A stretch of DNA of 64,000 nucleotides from Mesotoga prima MesG1.Ag.4.2 (lineage in GTDB: Bacteria > Thermotogota > Thermotogae > Petrotogales > Kosmotogaceae). The notes beneath the pieces are model-generated. The model searched no databases, was not told where the DNA came from, and worked only from the letters and a program-made list of their open reading frames with translations. The position numbers were made by a program, and so were the translations under genes. Below are positions 36,767 through 45,206 of this stretch, piece by piece (the first letter of the stretch is position 1; each line of letters begins with the position of its first letter). Location: contig NC_017934.1 in NCBI RefSeq assembly GCF_000147715.2, positions 1,116,001-1,180,000 on the forward strand. The letters run 5' to 3'.

Positions 36767-38113
36767 ATGAGAAAGATTGTTGCCATTATGCTCTTGTTTG
36801 CCGTTGCAAGTACTTCCATGCCCGTTGCAGTCGTCTTTTCAGGTGGCGGAGGTAGAGGGGCGTACGAGATCGGGGTTTATGGAGCTCTGCTGGATCTTGG
36901 ACAGGATATCGAGGGGATCTATGGGGCCTCTGTCGGGGCCTTGAATGCCGCCGGATTGATAAGCGAAGGATTTGAGGCGGCCAGAGACTTGTGGTGCAGT
37001 ATGGATTATTTAGAGCTCATGAATGCCTCTCCGCAACTATATGAACTGATTCAGGGGAATATTGCGCAGCTTGACACTCTTGAACTGGCATCTGCAATGA
37101 GGGCTCTTACTTCGAACAATGGCATTGATATAGAACCGTTGAGAAACAAGATGAAGGAGCTCATTGCTGAGGAAGAGGTAAGAGAGAGCGAGATTGAACT
37201 TGGAATCGTACTCTACTCACTGAGTGAAATGAAGTCCTATGCTCTTTACAAAGCCTCCATACCAGAAGGAAAGCTTGTTGACTTTGTTCTGGCAAGCGCA
37301 AACTTCCCTGCCTTCACAAGAGAAGAGATAGATGGAGAGGTCTTCATAGACGGCGGTGTTTACTCGAATTTTCCACTCTTCATGGCGAAAGAAAGGGGTC
37401 ACAGGGATGTCGTAGCCGTTGACCTTATTGGCATGTACTTCGGAGACTCTCTTGCTTACGTAAATATGTTTACCGACGGAATGGATGTGACGCTCATTCA
37501 ACCTTCCGAACAGTTTGGAACAGTCATGACGTTCGATTCCGAAGTCTCGAAGAATTATCTTATTTGTGGTTATCTCGATACGATGAAGGCTTATGAAGTC
37601 TTACGGGGCGAAAAATACTTCATATTCGGGGATGACGATCCGTTGCGGGACCATTTCCTGTCCCTTGACAGTGAGTCTCGAATCGAAGCCCTGAAACTAC
37701 TGGGACTTGACGGAGTAAAAGGCGAGTGCGCCGAGTACCATTACTACCGACAATTCATTCCCTGGCTGGAGAGTACGTTGAAAAGGCCATACATGGGGAC
37801 AAGCAAGCTAGTCTCATCGGTTCTCGAAGAGATGGCTGACTTTCTCGAAGTCGAAAGGGTGATCGCCTACTCGCCTTCGGGTCTTCTGGGGGCGGTCCTG
37901 GCAGCATACAGAGCCGGTGACTTTCGAGATGAGCGAGATCTGAACTACCTCACTATTTACAAGAGGCTTCTCGTTTTCCTTGAGTATCTTCATTGGCAGA
38001 AGCCTTTTGAAGCGCAGAGTTCCGCTGAGTTCAGATCCTTTCAAGAACTCTTTCAGAGTTCCGTTGGCCTTTTGGAACATACCTACTCGCCGCGGGGCCA
38101 TATATCTCACTGA
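36767..38113 (+). CDS. Secreted patatin-like phospholipase
   Basis: 448 residues from ATG 36767 (GGAGAAGG upstream). N-terminal hydrophobic signal MRKIVAIMLLFAVASTSMP. Patatin signature: oxyanion loop SGGGGRGAYEIG, nucleophile elbow GASVG, and catalytic Asp in DGGVYSNFP. The C-terminal 150 residues have no recognised domain. Serine lipase acting on membrane lipids, likely outside the cytoplasmic membrane. The 3' end overlaps the convergent GNAT gene by 83 bp. Confidence 0.93.
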   Translation: MRKIVAIMLLFAVASTSMPVAVVFSGGGGRGAYEIGVYGALLDLGQDIEGIYGASVGALNAAGLISEGFEAARDLWCSMDYLELMNASPQLYELIQGNIAQLDTLELASAMRALTSNNGIDIEPLRNKMKELIAEEEVRESEIELGIVLYSLSEMKSYALYKASIPEGKLVDFVLASANFPAFTREEIDGEVFIDGGVYSNFPLFMAKERGHRDVVAVDLIGMYFGDSLAYVNMFTDGMDVTLIQPSEQFGTVMTFDSEVSKNYLICGYLDTMKAYEVLRGEKYFIFGDDDPLRDHFLSLDSESRIEALKLLGLDGVKGECAEYHYYRQFIPWLESTLKRPYMGTSKLVSSVLEEMADFLEVERVIAYSPSGLLGAVLAAYRAGDFRDERDLNYLTIYKRLLVFLEYLHWQKPFEAQSSAEFRSFQELFQSSVGLLEHTYSPRGHISH

Positions 38114-39242
38114 GAGAAAGGGGCCTCTTCAACAGACTCTTTCCGTAAACGATGTAATGCTTGTATTCCTTTCCGCCGGCGCGCCTCGCATTGGCAATCA
38201 TGGTTAAATTCATGGAACTGATTGAGGAACCTTCTATCTCCTTGAAACCCATGTTCTGTATGTTTCTGTAAGCCCTCAAAAACATCGCCGAAGGTACTCC
38301 CTTGTTTCTGTAATCGGGAACTACGAAGAGGATGGCTGCCCTCGCTCGTTCCAGTGACTTCCGCAGCCTGAGGAATTTGTACCAGCCAAATGGGAGGAGT
38401 CTTCCTTCGATCTCTCTAATAATCGGGCTGAAGTCCGGAAGCGCAACGAAGAAGCCGATCGGTCTCTCTCCTGATCTTGCAATAATCACCATTCTTCGAT
38501 CGGCCACCAACTTAAGCGTCTTTGCCATGTCATATAGCTCGTCGTATGTAGGGGGCAGTATATCTTCCTCCCAGTTTGGAATCGATTCCTCCATAATCTT
38601 CTGAAGATCGGCCGAAACTTCCCTTATTCTTCTGAAATTTGCCTCTTCCACTCTAAACTTGTAGCGATCCATGGCGATCTCTGTGAACTTTATCTCTCGC
38701 TCTGAGATAACGTTTGCGAGGTCATATTGGAAACCAAGATACTTCAGATAGATCTCGAAACTGTCGAAAAAGCTTGCGTAATAAGGAGGATTGTATGGCA
38801 TCAATACGGCAGGAGGGTCATCGAAGTTGTCAACCAGGAGTCCTCTGTAGTCATCTCCGTTCGTTGGAGAAACGGGCCCCTTCAGATAGTTCATTCCTTT
38901 GTTCCTCGCCCAACTTTCGGCAGTCCTCAGAAGCGCCTCGGCAACCTCCCTGTCGTCTACCGATTCGAATAATGTGAAGTAAGCGTGTTTTACTGACTTT
39001 TCGTTGTTCATTACCTGTTCTATTCCAACGGCGATTCTTCCCTTAACTTCGTTATCATCCTTCGCGATGAAAAAAACATGAGGGCCATTTGCGAGAAGCT
39101 GTGATCCTCTGCTTTTCAGTAGGGCCTTCATTTCATGGCTAAAAGGCGGGACCCAGAGCGGATAATCTCTGTACAAACTCTCTGGCAGATCAGTGAATTC
39201 TTTCCTATCCAGCCGGCTAGTGACTCTGACAATCTTCAACAT
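38031..39242 (-). CDS. GNAT-fold N-acetyltransferase-like protein
   Basis: About 403 residues from ATG 39242 (GAGGAG upstream). Tandem GNAT-like regions: an N-terminal one around FFIAKDDNEVKGRIAVGIE and a C-terminal one around ILFVVPDYRNKGVPSAMF, where the RNKGV stretch resembles the acetyl-CoA pyrophosphate loop. Belongs to large GNAT-related proteins found beside sugar and lipid genes; substrate unknown. Follows the nucleotidyltransferase gene by about 50 bp. Confidence 0.78.
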   Translation of the reverse strand: MLKIVRVTSRLDRKEFTDLPESLYRDYPLWVPPFSHEMKALLKSRGSQLLANGPHVFFIAKDDNEVKGRIAVGIEQVMNNEKSVKHAYFTLFESVDDREVAEALLRTAESWARNKGMNYLKGPVSPTNGDDYRGLLVDNFDDPPAVLMPYNPPYYASFFDSFEIYLKYLGFQYDLANVISEREIKFTEIAMDRYKFRVEEANFRRIREVSADLQKIMEESIPNWEEDILPPTYDELYDMAKTLKLVADRRMVIIARSGERPIGFFVALPDFSPIIREIEGRLLPFGWYKFLRLRKSLERARAAILFVVPDYRNKGVPSAMFLRAYRNIQNMGFKEIEGSSISSMNLTMIANARRAGGKEYKHYIVYGKSLLKRPLSLSEIYGPAASRYVPKGQRNSERVLERI

Positions 39243-39293
39243 GTGGCTACTCCTCAAAAAAACGTATGGACAATTGTAGCATGAGAAACCTCT

Positions 39294-40415
39294 CTACTTG
39301 TCAGCGGGATTGGCCTCCATAGTTCTAACGTCAGAGACATAGCGCTTCAGATTGGAGTCGGCTATCATTCCGCCCTTTCCATCGGACCCAACATAATACT
39401 CCGGAGTAATAAGAAGATTTTTCGCCTTGAAACCCGGCTTTATCCTGATGTAATCCCCAAGGAAGACATTGCTTAGTTCAACATCCTCATGGATCCTGCA
39501 ATTTGCGCCTATCATTACCGGACCTTCCAGTTTCACGTTCTTCTCTATTACCGATCCCGGTCCAATATAAACCGGAGTTATTATCTTTGTCGTTTTTTCG
39601 AGGAGCGATCCTGTACCTCTCCAAAGGCCCTTGGTCACTTCTTTTCCAGAAGGTTTGAATCCCTTGATTTCTCCCTCAAGCGCCTTCGCGAGTATTTCGA
39701 GATAATCTGAATTGCGCCCGATATCGTACCAGTCTATCTTTGTATCAAGGGAGAAAACCCTTTCCTTTTTCTGGACGAGAAGTGGAAGCAACTCTCCCCC
39801 TATGTCGAAGAACTGATTCTTTGGAATGTACTCTAAAACCTCAGGCTCAAAGATATATATCCCCGTATTTGCAAGGTTGGATTTTGCTTTCTCTGCGGGC
39901 GGTTTCTCCTGAAAGGACTCGACTCGGCCAGAAGAGTCAGATACGATTATCCCGTAGTTAGAAACCTTGTCCATCTGAACCTCTTTGGAGACAATTGTGG
40001 CAACTGATCTGCTGGCCTTATGAAACTCGAAGGCTTCGGCCAGATCAAAGTCGACTATCGCATCACCGCAGAGTACCACGAACGTCTCATCGAAAAAACC
40101 CGACTCTTCCTGGATCTTTTTCAGCCCGCCGGCAGATCCTACCGGCTCAGGGACGAGCTGCCCCTTTTCAAAGTGACCTTCGAATGAATAACCAACCCTT
40201 ACCCCGAATCTATATCCACTCCTCACATAATTCTGAAGAACGCCTGCAAGGTGCGAGACATTTATCATGATCTCCTTTACGTCATACTTCGAAAGGAGTT
40301 CTAATATGAATTCGATAACCGGTTTCTCAATGATCGGGAGCATCGGTTTCGGTAGCCTGTTTGTCAACGGTCTCAATCTCGTTCCGGCCCCGGCTGCTAA
40401 AATCATGGCCTTCAT
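39294..40415 (-). CDS. Sugar-1-phosphate nucleotidyltransferase (mannose-1-P guanylyltransferase-like)
   Basis: 373 residues. Nucleotide-binding LAAGAGTRLRPLT, PKPMLPI and EKPP motifs, catalytic GD in VLCGDAIVDF, then a left-handed beta-helix C-terminal region of hexapeptides (VYIGPGSVIEKNVKLEGPVMIGANC). Makes an NDP-sugar for cell-surface polysaccharide. Domain order matches bacterial GDP-mannose or dTDP-glucose pyrophosphorylases; the nucleotide cannot be fixed from sequence alone. Confidence 0.92.
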   Translation of the reverse strand: MKAMILAAGAGTRLRPLTNRLPKPMLPIIEKPVIEFILELLSKYDVKEIMINVSHLAGVLQNYVRSGYRFGVRVGYSFEGHFEKGQLVPEPVGSAGGLKKIQEESGFFDETFVVLCGDAIVDFDLAEAFEFHKASRSVATIVSKEVQMDKVSNYGIIVSDSSGRVESFQEKPPAEKAKSNLANTGIYIFEPEVLEYIPKNQFFDIGGELLPLLVQKKERVFSLDTKIDWYDIGRNSDYLEILAKALEGEIKGFKPSGKEVTKGLWRGTGSLLEKTTKIITPVYIGPGSVIEKNVKLEGPVMIGANCRIHEDVELSNVFLGDYIRIKPGFKAKNLLITPEYYVGSDGKGGMIADSNLKRYVSDVRTMEANPADK

Positions 40416-40426
40416 GTATGTTCCTC

Positions 40427-40909
40427 CTATCTTCTAATTGTTCTCAGATTCTTATAAACTACCAAACCTCCGACTCCGAGCAACACTATCCCAATGAAAA
40501 TTCCCAGCACTGTGGGTGCAACCGATATAAGCAGGAACAGTATTGACAAAGCAGACAAGAAAGAAGCTGCCGTCAGAACACCTTTGTCTTTCTCTTCTCT
40601 TCCGAAGTAAGATTGAAAAAGACCCACAGCAGGTGCGGCGATAAACAGTGCCCAACCGCCTTCGGTAATGAAACCCGGGAAGATAACATTTAGACTTAGA
40701 ATTACCGCTATCGTAATCAGTACTCCCGCCGGGACGAAGAGATTCCTGTCCCTTCCAGAGAAGGCTCTGTACTCCATGAATACTGCGGGAATCCATATGA
40801 GTAAAAGCCAGAGATTCAAAGTGAAGGATTTTACGAATATTGTGAAAATACCGAGAAGAACCATTATTGCCCCAATTATTATTCTAATAATTGTGTCCCT
40901 GTTCATCAT
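40427..40909 (-). CDS. Small four- to five-helix membrane protein
   Basis: 160 residues, almost all hydrophobic in segments (IIIGAIMVLLGIFTIFV, LWLLLIWIPAVFM, VLITIAVILSLNVIFPG, LSALSILFLLISVAPTV, LGIFIGIVLLGVGGLVVY) with a basic C terminus. No family recognised. GGAGGC lies six bases before the ATG. 11 bp upstream of the nucleotidyltransferase gene in the same unit. Confidence 0.82.
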   Translation of the reverse strand: MMNRDTIIRIIIGAIMVLLGIFTIFVKSFTLNLWLLLIWIPAVFMEYRAFSGRDRNLFVPAGVLITIAVILSLNVIFPGFITEGGWALFIAAPAVGLFQSYFGREEKDKGVLTAASFLSALSILFLLISVAPTVLGIFIGIVLLGVGGLVVYKNLRTIRR

Positions 40910-41084
40910 CCATCGCCTCCAGAGAGATCATTCATCGGAATTATAACAAGAAGATGGCTTCTTTAGTCAGAAGAATCGAAATACTCGAAACTGCGCAATC
41001 CGATCAAATCCCCAACTAGCAGTTCTCGAATTTACCGAACATAATTTCATCCAGAAGCTATCTTGCTAATCCTTAATAGAAAAA

Positions 41085-41567
41085 CTATCCATTTGCGGAC
41101 TTTCCCGTCAAATGAAGAACATCTATTCTGATAATGGAAGTGGCTTCCAGAGAGTTATTAATTTCGTTGATTGCTTCATGTACATAGTCGGACGAGTACT
41201 TTGAAACCAGCTTCAGCAGGGCTTCGATCTTCTCTTCATCATTATCAACAATTGAAGCCTTTCCGAAAGCAATTGCGCTGCGGAAGTTCGTAGAGAAACG
41301 CTCAGGAATCACCTTCGCGTATTCGACCACACAAAAGGAAACATGGCTGTTTTGAAAAATGTTATCGAGTTTGTGCCCGGAAGAAGCACAGTGAATGAAA
41401 ATCCTACCGTCTTCGTACACATAATTTACCGGCACCCCGTAAGGCATTCCATTCATATCGGCAGTCGAAAGAACTCCAAACGAACCCTTTTTGAGCATTT
41501 CTCGAGCCTCGTTTTCGGGAACCTCCTTATCCGATCTCCTCATCTTTCTAAATTCCAAATGCCTCAC
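41085..41567 (-). CDS. PNPOx-like flavin-binding protein (NimA family)
   Basis: 160 residues with the split-barrel pattern of pyridoxamine 5'-phosphate oxidase-like proteins: FGVLSTADMNGMPYGVPVNYVYEDGRIFIHCAS and HKLDNIFQNSHVSFCVVE, as in nitroimidazole-resistance NimA proteins. Likely binds FMN and reduces small molecules. GTG at 41567 is the longest start; ATG at 41543 (MRRSDKEVPE) is an alternative, since no strong ribosome site decides. Confidence 0.87.
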   Translation of the reverse strand: MRHLEFRKMRRSDKEVPENEAREMLKKGSFGVLSTADMNGMPYGVPVNYVYEDGRIFIHCASSGHKLDNIFQNSHVSFCVVEYAKVIPERFSTNFRSAIAFGKASIVDNDEEKIEALLKLVSKYSSDYVHEAINEINNSLEATSIIRIDVLHLTGKSANG

Positions 41568-41639
41568 CCCTAGCCTATACTCTGTATTTTACCTTATGTT
41601 CGAAATGATCCGCTCATTTTGCTTTGAAGACTCTGGAAG

Positions 41640-42310
41640 GTCCTTGTCAGTCATTGTCTAACCTAAGGAAGAACCGCTGGACGCTTGCTAAAATACGCTG
41701 ATCGCTGATGAAAATCACGTTGCCCGTCAACGGTCCACCGTCTTCAGAGAAGAAAAAAAGATCCCGAAACGAGTTCGGGATGACAGTGTGTGGTCATTTC
41801 GGAAACGCCGCATTCAGTCATGCTGAACTTGTTTCAGCATCCCGATCAAATAAGCGCTGATCGCTGTAAGCGAAAATAGGGACTGACCGGCTCCTATGGT
41901 CTGTCCCTTTTTCGCGTAAAAGGCAGAGATTCCAACCAAGACCTCCTTCGGGCGAACGGCCGTTCGCCCCTACAAGAGAACTGCATAATCGTCTGAAATT
42001 GTCATCCCGTAGTGCTCCTGTACGGGATCTCGCACTAAGAACCGCTATACGCTAAAAAACGAAAACCCGCTGAACGCTGCCGAAGGCTTCGTTGTCCGTC
42101 GACGGTCCACCGTTTTCCGAGAGGAGCAAAACAAAGATCCCGAAACAAGCTCGGGATGACAGTGTGAGAGGGTTCCAAAAGCCTATACAGGATGATAGCC
42201 TTTGCATACTGCTCCATAACACTTCTTGTAGAGCAAACCGTTTCTTTTCACCAGACCCGAGACTCCATGCTCGATACCCAGTTCTTCGACTGGTGTAAAG
42301 AGGTGAGGTT
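41640..42310. repeat. Intergenic repeat block C
   Basis: Gene-free. Carries ATCCCGAA/TTCGGGAT hairpins (near 41762), a TGAAC..GTTCA hairpin (near 41822), a unit starting GCGAAAATAGGGACTGACC (41870), a perfect 20-bp palindrome with arms GGGCGAACGG/CCGTTCGCCC (41950-41969) and an ATCCCGTA/TACGGGAT hairpin (42004-42028). The 41870-42010 unit recurs at about 44530-44660. Confidence 0.85.
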
Positions 42311-42318
42311 CGAATTCT

Positions 42319-42346
42319 TTGACGTACACCTTTACTAATGTATAAT
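42319..42346 (+). promoter_or_regulatory. Sigma-70-type promoter of the lipoprotein metalloprotease gene
   Basis: TTGACG (42319-42324), 16-bp spacer, TATAAT (42341-42346). Predicted start of transcription near 42353 leaves an 85-base leader before the ATG. Confidence 0.75.
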
Positions 42347-42437
42347 CACTTTGTCAAGCAGTCATTTGCTGTGTCCTACATTTTCCAACCTCGATTGATT
42401 CCTATCAAGCGCTCACTAATTTGAAGGGGGTGCTACA

Positions 42438-44291
42438 ATGCGTCGAACATTTCTTTTCTTGATTGTGCTTTCTTTAGCAATCATCTTTCTTGTTAGTTGT
42501 CCCGCCCTAAAATACGCTCTCACAATTCAGATAGGAGGCAGTGGAACTACGGATCCATCCGAAGGAGTCCATGAATTTAATAAGAACCAAGTAGTTACAG
42601 TAAAAGCATTTCCCGAAAGCGGTTGGCAATTCGACTCGTGGGAAGGTGAAGTCTCTACGCCTGATTCAACTACAACGACCGTGACTATGGACAAGAGCAA
42701 GACTATCAAAGCCGTCTTCGTTTTGGATCAGATTGGCATCATCATTGATAAGCTAGACCCGCTTACCCCATTATCCTTTAGACATGGTGAAGAGCTTATT
42801 CTGCTGGTTCCGAACAATATCCAGAGGTTCCTGAATCTTCTTGAAGACGACGATCCTTTGAATCGATGGGCTGCAGCCTATGCTCTTCAAAGAAATCAGC
42901 TCGACCAGTCAACTCTTGATGATCTGGAGGATTATCTCGATGACGAAAATCTAACTATCAGGGCTCTCATAGCTGTAGCATTTCTGCTGAGCGGAGATGA
43001 ATCGGGAAAGTCTGTTTTAGTGAATCTTTTGACTGAAGATACCGTTATGATGTACAGTATCCCGCCTGTTTTGCTTTCAGACTTTGCCGAAGTTATCCTC
43101 AACGCTTACTACCCTGCCGAATATCCGTTGACGAGCTTTTCACCACAAACAACCACTGTCTCTGGTGGACCCTGCGAATACACTGTCACTGTGAAAGTGG
43201 TCTTTCATGGTGCAGGAGCCTCGGAAACACAGGTTGAAGCATGGGAGACTGATGCCGAAGCAATTTGGAATGGGGCTGACGATTCACGTGAATGGGGAGA
43301 CGGATGCTGTAGTGTGAAATTCGAGTTTGATTTCTCCGTCCTCGCAGAAGGGGCTCAGCCACCGGATGACGCCCATGTTGTAGAAGTTAAAAAAGTGAAA
43401 AGTAGCCATACCTCTTGGGTAGCTACTCCTCTGCCGACTCCTGGATCGACAGAAACCACGACGGGTGAGTGGGACAGCCTCGACACAGGTCCCGTTATCG
43501 CTCATGAAATGGGACACATGATGGGTCTGGATGACGAGTATCATAATGACGAGGATGGGAACTACGTCAATGATAATCCTCAGCCTGAAGGGAGCCCTCC
43601 GAGTATAATGGCTCAGACCTGGGGTGGAGCCCAGCCTCTAACTGAACACTTTGATGCGATAATGGAGGCCGCAGATATTGAATGCGATTGTGACTACACG
43701 CTTACTATCGATCCGCCATATGATGTCAATATCTCTCCCGGTTCTCATACAGTCACAGTTACAGTTGCGAAAGAAGACGGAAAGCCAGCCAAGAACTGTG
43801 ATCTCACCCTGAACATTACCGGTCTCCATCCGAAATCAGATGTTAAGCTAAAGACAGATGACGCTGGTAAATCACAGTACACCTATCAGTGCGTTAGGCC
43901 AGACCACACTGGAATAGACAACATCAACGTAACGGGGGAATGTGGAGCATTAGGAGATGCAGTAAAGAAGTGGATAGCTCTATGGGACCTATTCCCATTT
44001 GGGATCACGCCCTTTGACGGCCAGGAGGATTATCCTTATTCAATTCCAATGGCAATTATCTTTGGTGTTGAACCTGCACTCGCCCTTGAAGCAGAGAACC
44101 TAGCATTTAACGTCTCAGTAATGATGGGAACAGAGACACTCTTTTCCACGAAGACGCATCACACAGAGATCGAAACCCCTCTGCTTCTAGAACCTGGCAG
44201 CGATTTTACTTTGGAGATTGTGCCTATTTCTCTCCCGGATACTGAAGGAACACCGACAGTAATTAACTTTTCGACCTTGCCTCTTGAGTAA
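42438..44291 (+). CDS. Surface lipoprotein with InlB-B repeat, HEAT-like region and metzincin-like metalloprotease motif
   Basis: 617 residues. Lipobox FLVSC puts the lipidated Cys at residue 21. Residues about 28-95 form a divergent InlB B-repeat/Flg_new-type module (GGSGTTDPSEGVHEFNKNQ and WQFDSWEG). Residues about 115-200 look like HEAT repeats (DDDPLNRWAAAYALQRNQLD). The protease motif is His356-Glu-Met-Gly-His360-MMG-Leu-Asp-Asp366, fitting HExxHxxGxxD zinc binding, with PSIMAQ as a possible Met-turn. A beta-sandwich of Big/invasin type follows (VNISPGSHTVTVTVAKEDG). Own promoter, GAAGGGGG before ATG. Exported protease anchored to the membrane; substrate unknown. Confidence 0.82.
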   Translation: MRRTFLFLIVLSLAIIFLVSCPALKYALTIQIGGSGTTDPSEGVHEFNKNQVVTVKAFPESGWQFDSWEGEVSTPDSTTTTVTMDKSKTIKAVFVLDQIGIIIDKLDPLTPLSFRHGEELILLVPNNIQRFLNLLEDDDPLNRWAAAYALQRNQLDQSTLDDLEDYLDDENLTIRALIAVAFLLSGDESGKSVLVNLLTEDTVMMYSIPPVLLSDFAEVILNAYYPAEYPLTSFSPQTTTVSGGPCEYTVTVKVVFHGAGASETQVEAWETDAEAIWNGADDSREWGDGCCSVKFEFDFSVLAEGAQPPDDAHVVEVKKVKSSHTSWVATPLPTPGSTETTTGEWDSLDTGPVIAHEMGHMMGLDDEYHNDEDGNYVNDNPQPEGSPPSIMAQTWGGAQPLTEHFDAIMEAADIECDCDYTLTIDPPYDVNISPGSHTVTVTVAKEDGKPAKNCDLTLNITGLHPKSDVKLKTDDAGKSQYTYQCVRPDHTGIDNINVTGECGALGDAVKKWIALWDLFPFGITPFDGQEDYPYSIPMAIIFGVEPALALEAENLAFNVSVMMGTETLFSTKTHHTEIETPLLLEPGSDFTLEIVPISLPDTEGTPTVINFSTLPLE

Positions 44292-44299
44292 ATTGAATC

Positions 44300-45010
44300 A
44301 TTATCAAAGAACCACAGGAGGCTTGCCAGCAGACGCTGAGCGCTGTGAAGAGCCGTCCTTGGTTCGTCCCAGATCATGGACCCGTCCTTCGCTGAGACCC
44401 AAGCCCAGATCCTTAACAGGAGCTTTTCATATGACGTGAAGGACTGTCATCTCGCAGTGCGTCTGTGCGGGATCTCCCATCAAAAAGCCGACGGACGCTT
44501 AGGAACAAGAACCCGCTGAGCGCTGCGAGCGAAAATAGGGACTGACCGGCTCCTATCGTCCCTTATTCGCGTAAAAGGCAGAGATTCCAACCAAGACCTC
44601 CTTCGGGCGAACGGCCGTTCGCCCCTACAAGAGAACTGCATAATCGTCTGAAATTGTCATCCCGTGATGACTCTGCACGGGATCTCTCGAGGGGCAGGGA
44701 TCCTGACCAGGAGCATTGTCAGGATGACGTGAAGGGAAAGTCTGCCCGGACGAGCTCCTCTTCTGTCATCCCGTAGTGCTCCTGTACGGGATCTCACCCA
44801 AACAACTGCTGTACGCTTAAGAACCAAAACCCGCTGAACACTGTGAAGACAACGTTGTCCGTCAACGGTCCACCACCCTATGCGAAGAAAAAACAAAGAT
44901 CCCGAAACAAGTTCGGGATGACGTTTGGGGGTATCATCCCGTAACAAAAAAGGGGTTTACACAAAAAAAGAGACAGAACCCCGTAGTGCTCCTGTACGGG
45001 ATCTCGCCTC
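44300..45010. repeat. Intergenic repeat block D
   Basis: Gene-free. Contains a GACTGACC unit and 20-bp palindrome (44605-44624) matching block C in the same orientation, hairpins ATCCCGTG/CACGGGAT (near 44659), ATCCTGAC/GTCAGGAT (near 44698), ATCCCGTA/TACGGGAT (near 44769), ATCCCGAA/TTCGGGAT (near 44899) and, at 44944-44981, a solitary IS256-type end. Confidence 0.85.
44944..44981 (+). mobile_element. Solitary IS256-family terminal fragment
   Basis: About 37 bases ending GTTTACACAAAAAAAGAGAC-AGAACC are identical to the right end of the intact element at 57486-57523. No transposase or left end is adjacent, so it is a remnant of an earlier copy. It interrupts a GATC..GGATGAC hairpin whose right part resumes with CCGTAGTGCTCC. 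Confidence 0.75.
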
Positions 45011-45023
45011 TTCAGTCTCATCG

Positions 45024-45098
45024 TCTCTTTCTCTCTCTCTTCTCTCTCTCTATCTCTCTCTTTCTCCATCTCTCTCTCTCTCTCTCTCTTCTCTCTCC
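45024..45098 (+). repeat. Pyrimidine (CT) tract upstream of the DUF2207 gene
   Basis: About 75 bases of nearly pure C/T, mostly CTCTCT runs, on the coding strand and about 80 bp upstream of the proposed -10 of the next gene. A matching tract lies on the coding strand upstream of the esterase gene (55958-56035). Confidence 0.9.
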
Positions 45099-45206
45099 CA
45101 CCTCTTCTCGCGAGACGAAGTCTGGCAGGCCTGCGTTAGCAGACTGACTCACTTGAATAATTCTAGGTACGATAGTGTACAATCCAACCAGGGGAGGTGG
45201 GCTTTT

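Noticed and set aside
44925-45206. 94-codon upstream extension of the DUF2207 gene
   Set aside because: It translates the IS remnant and CT tract (runs of SLSLSL); a GTG with a strong Shine-Dalgarno at 45207 is followed by a normal membrane helix.
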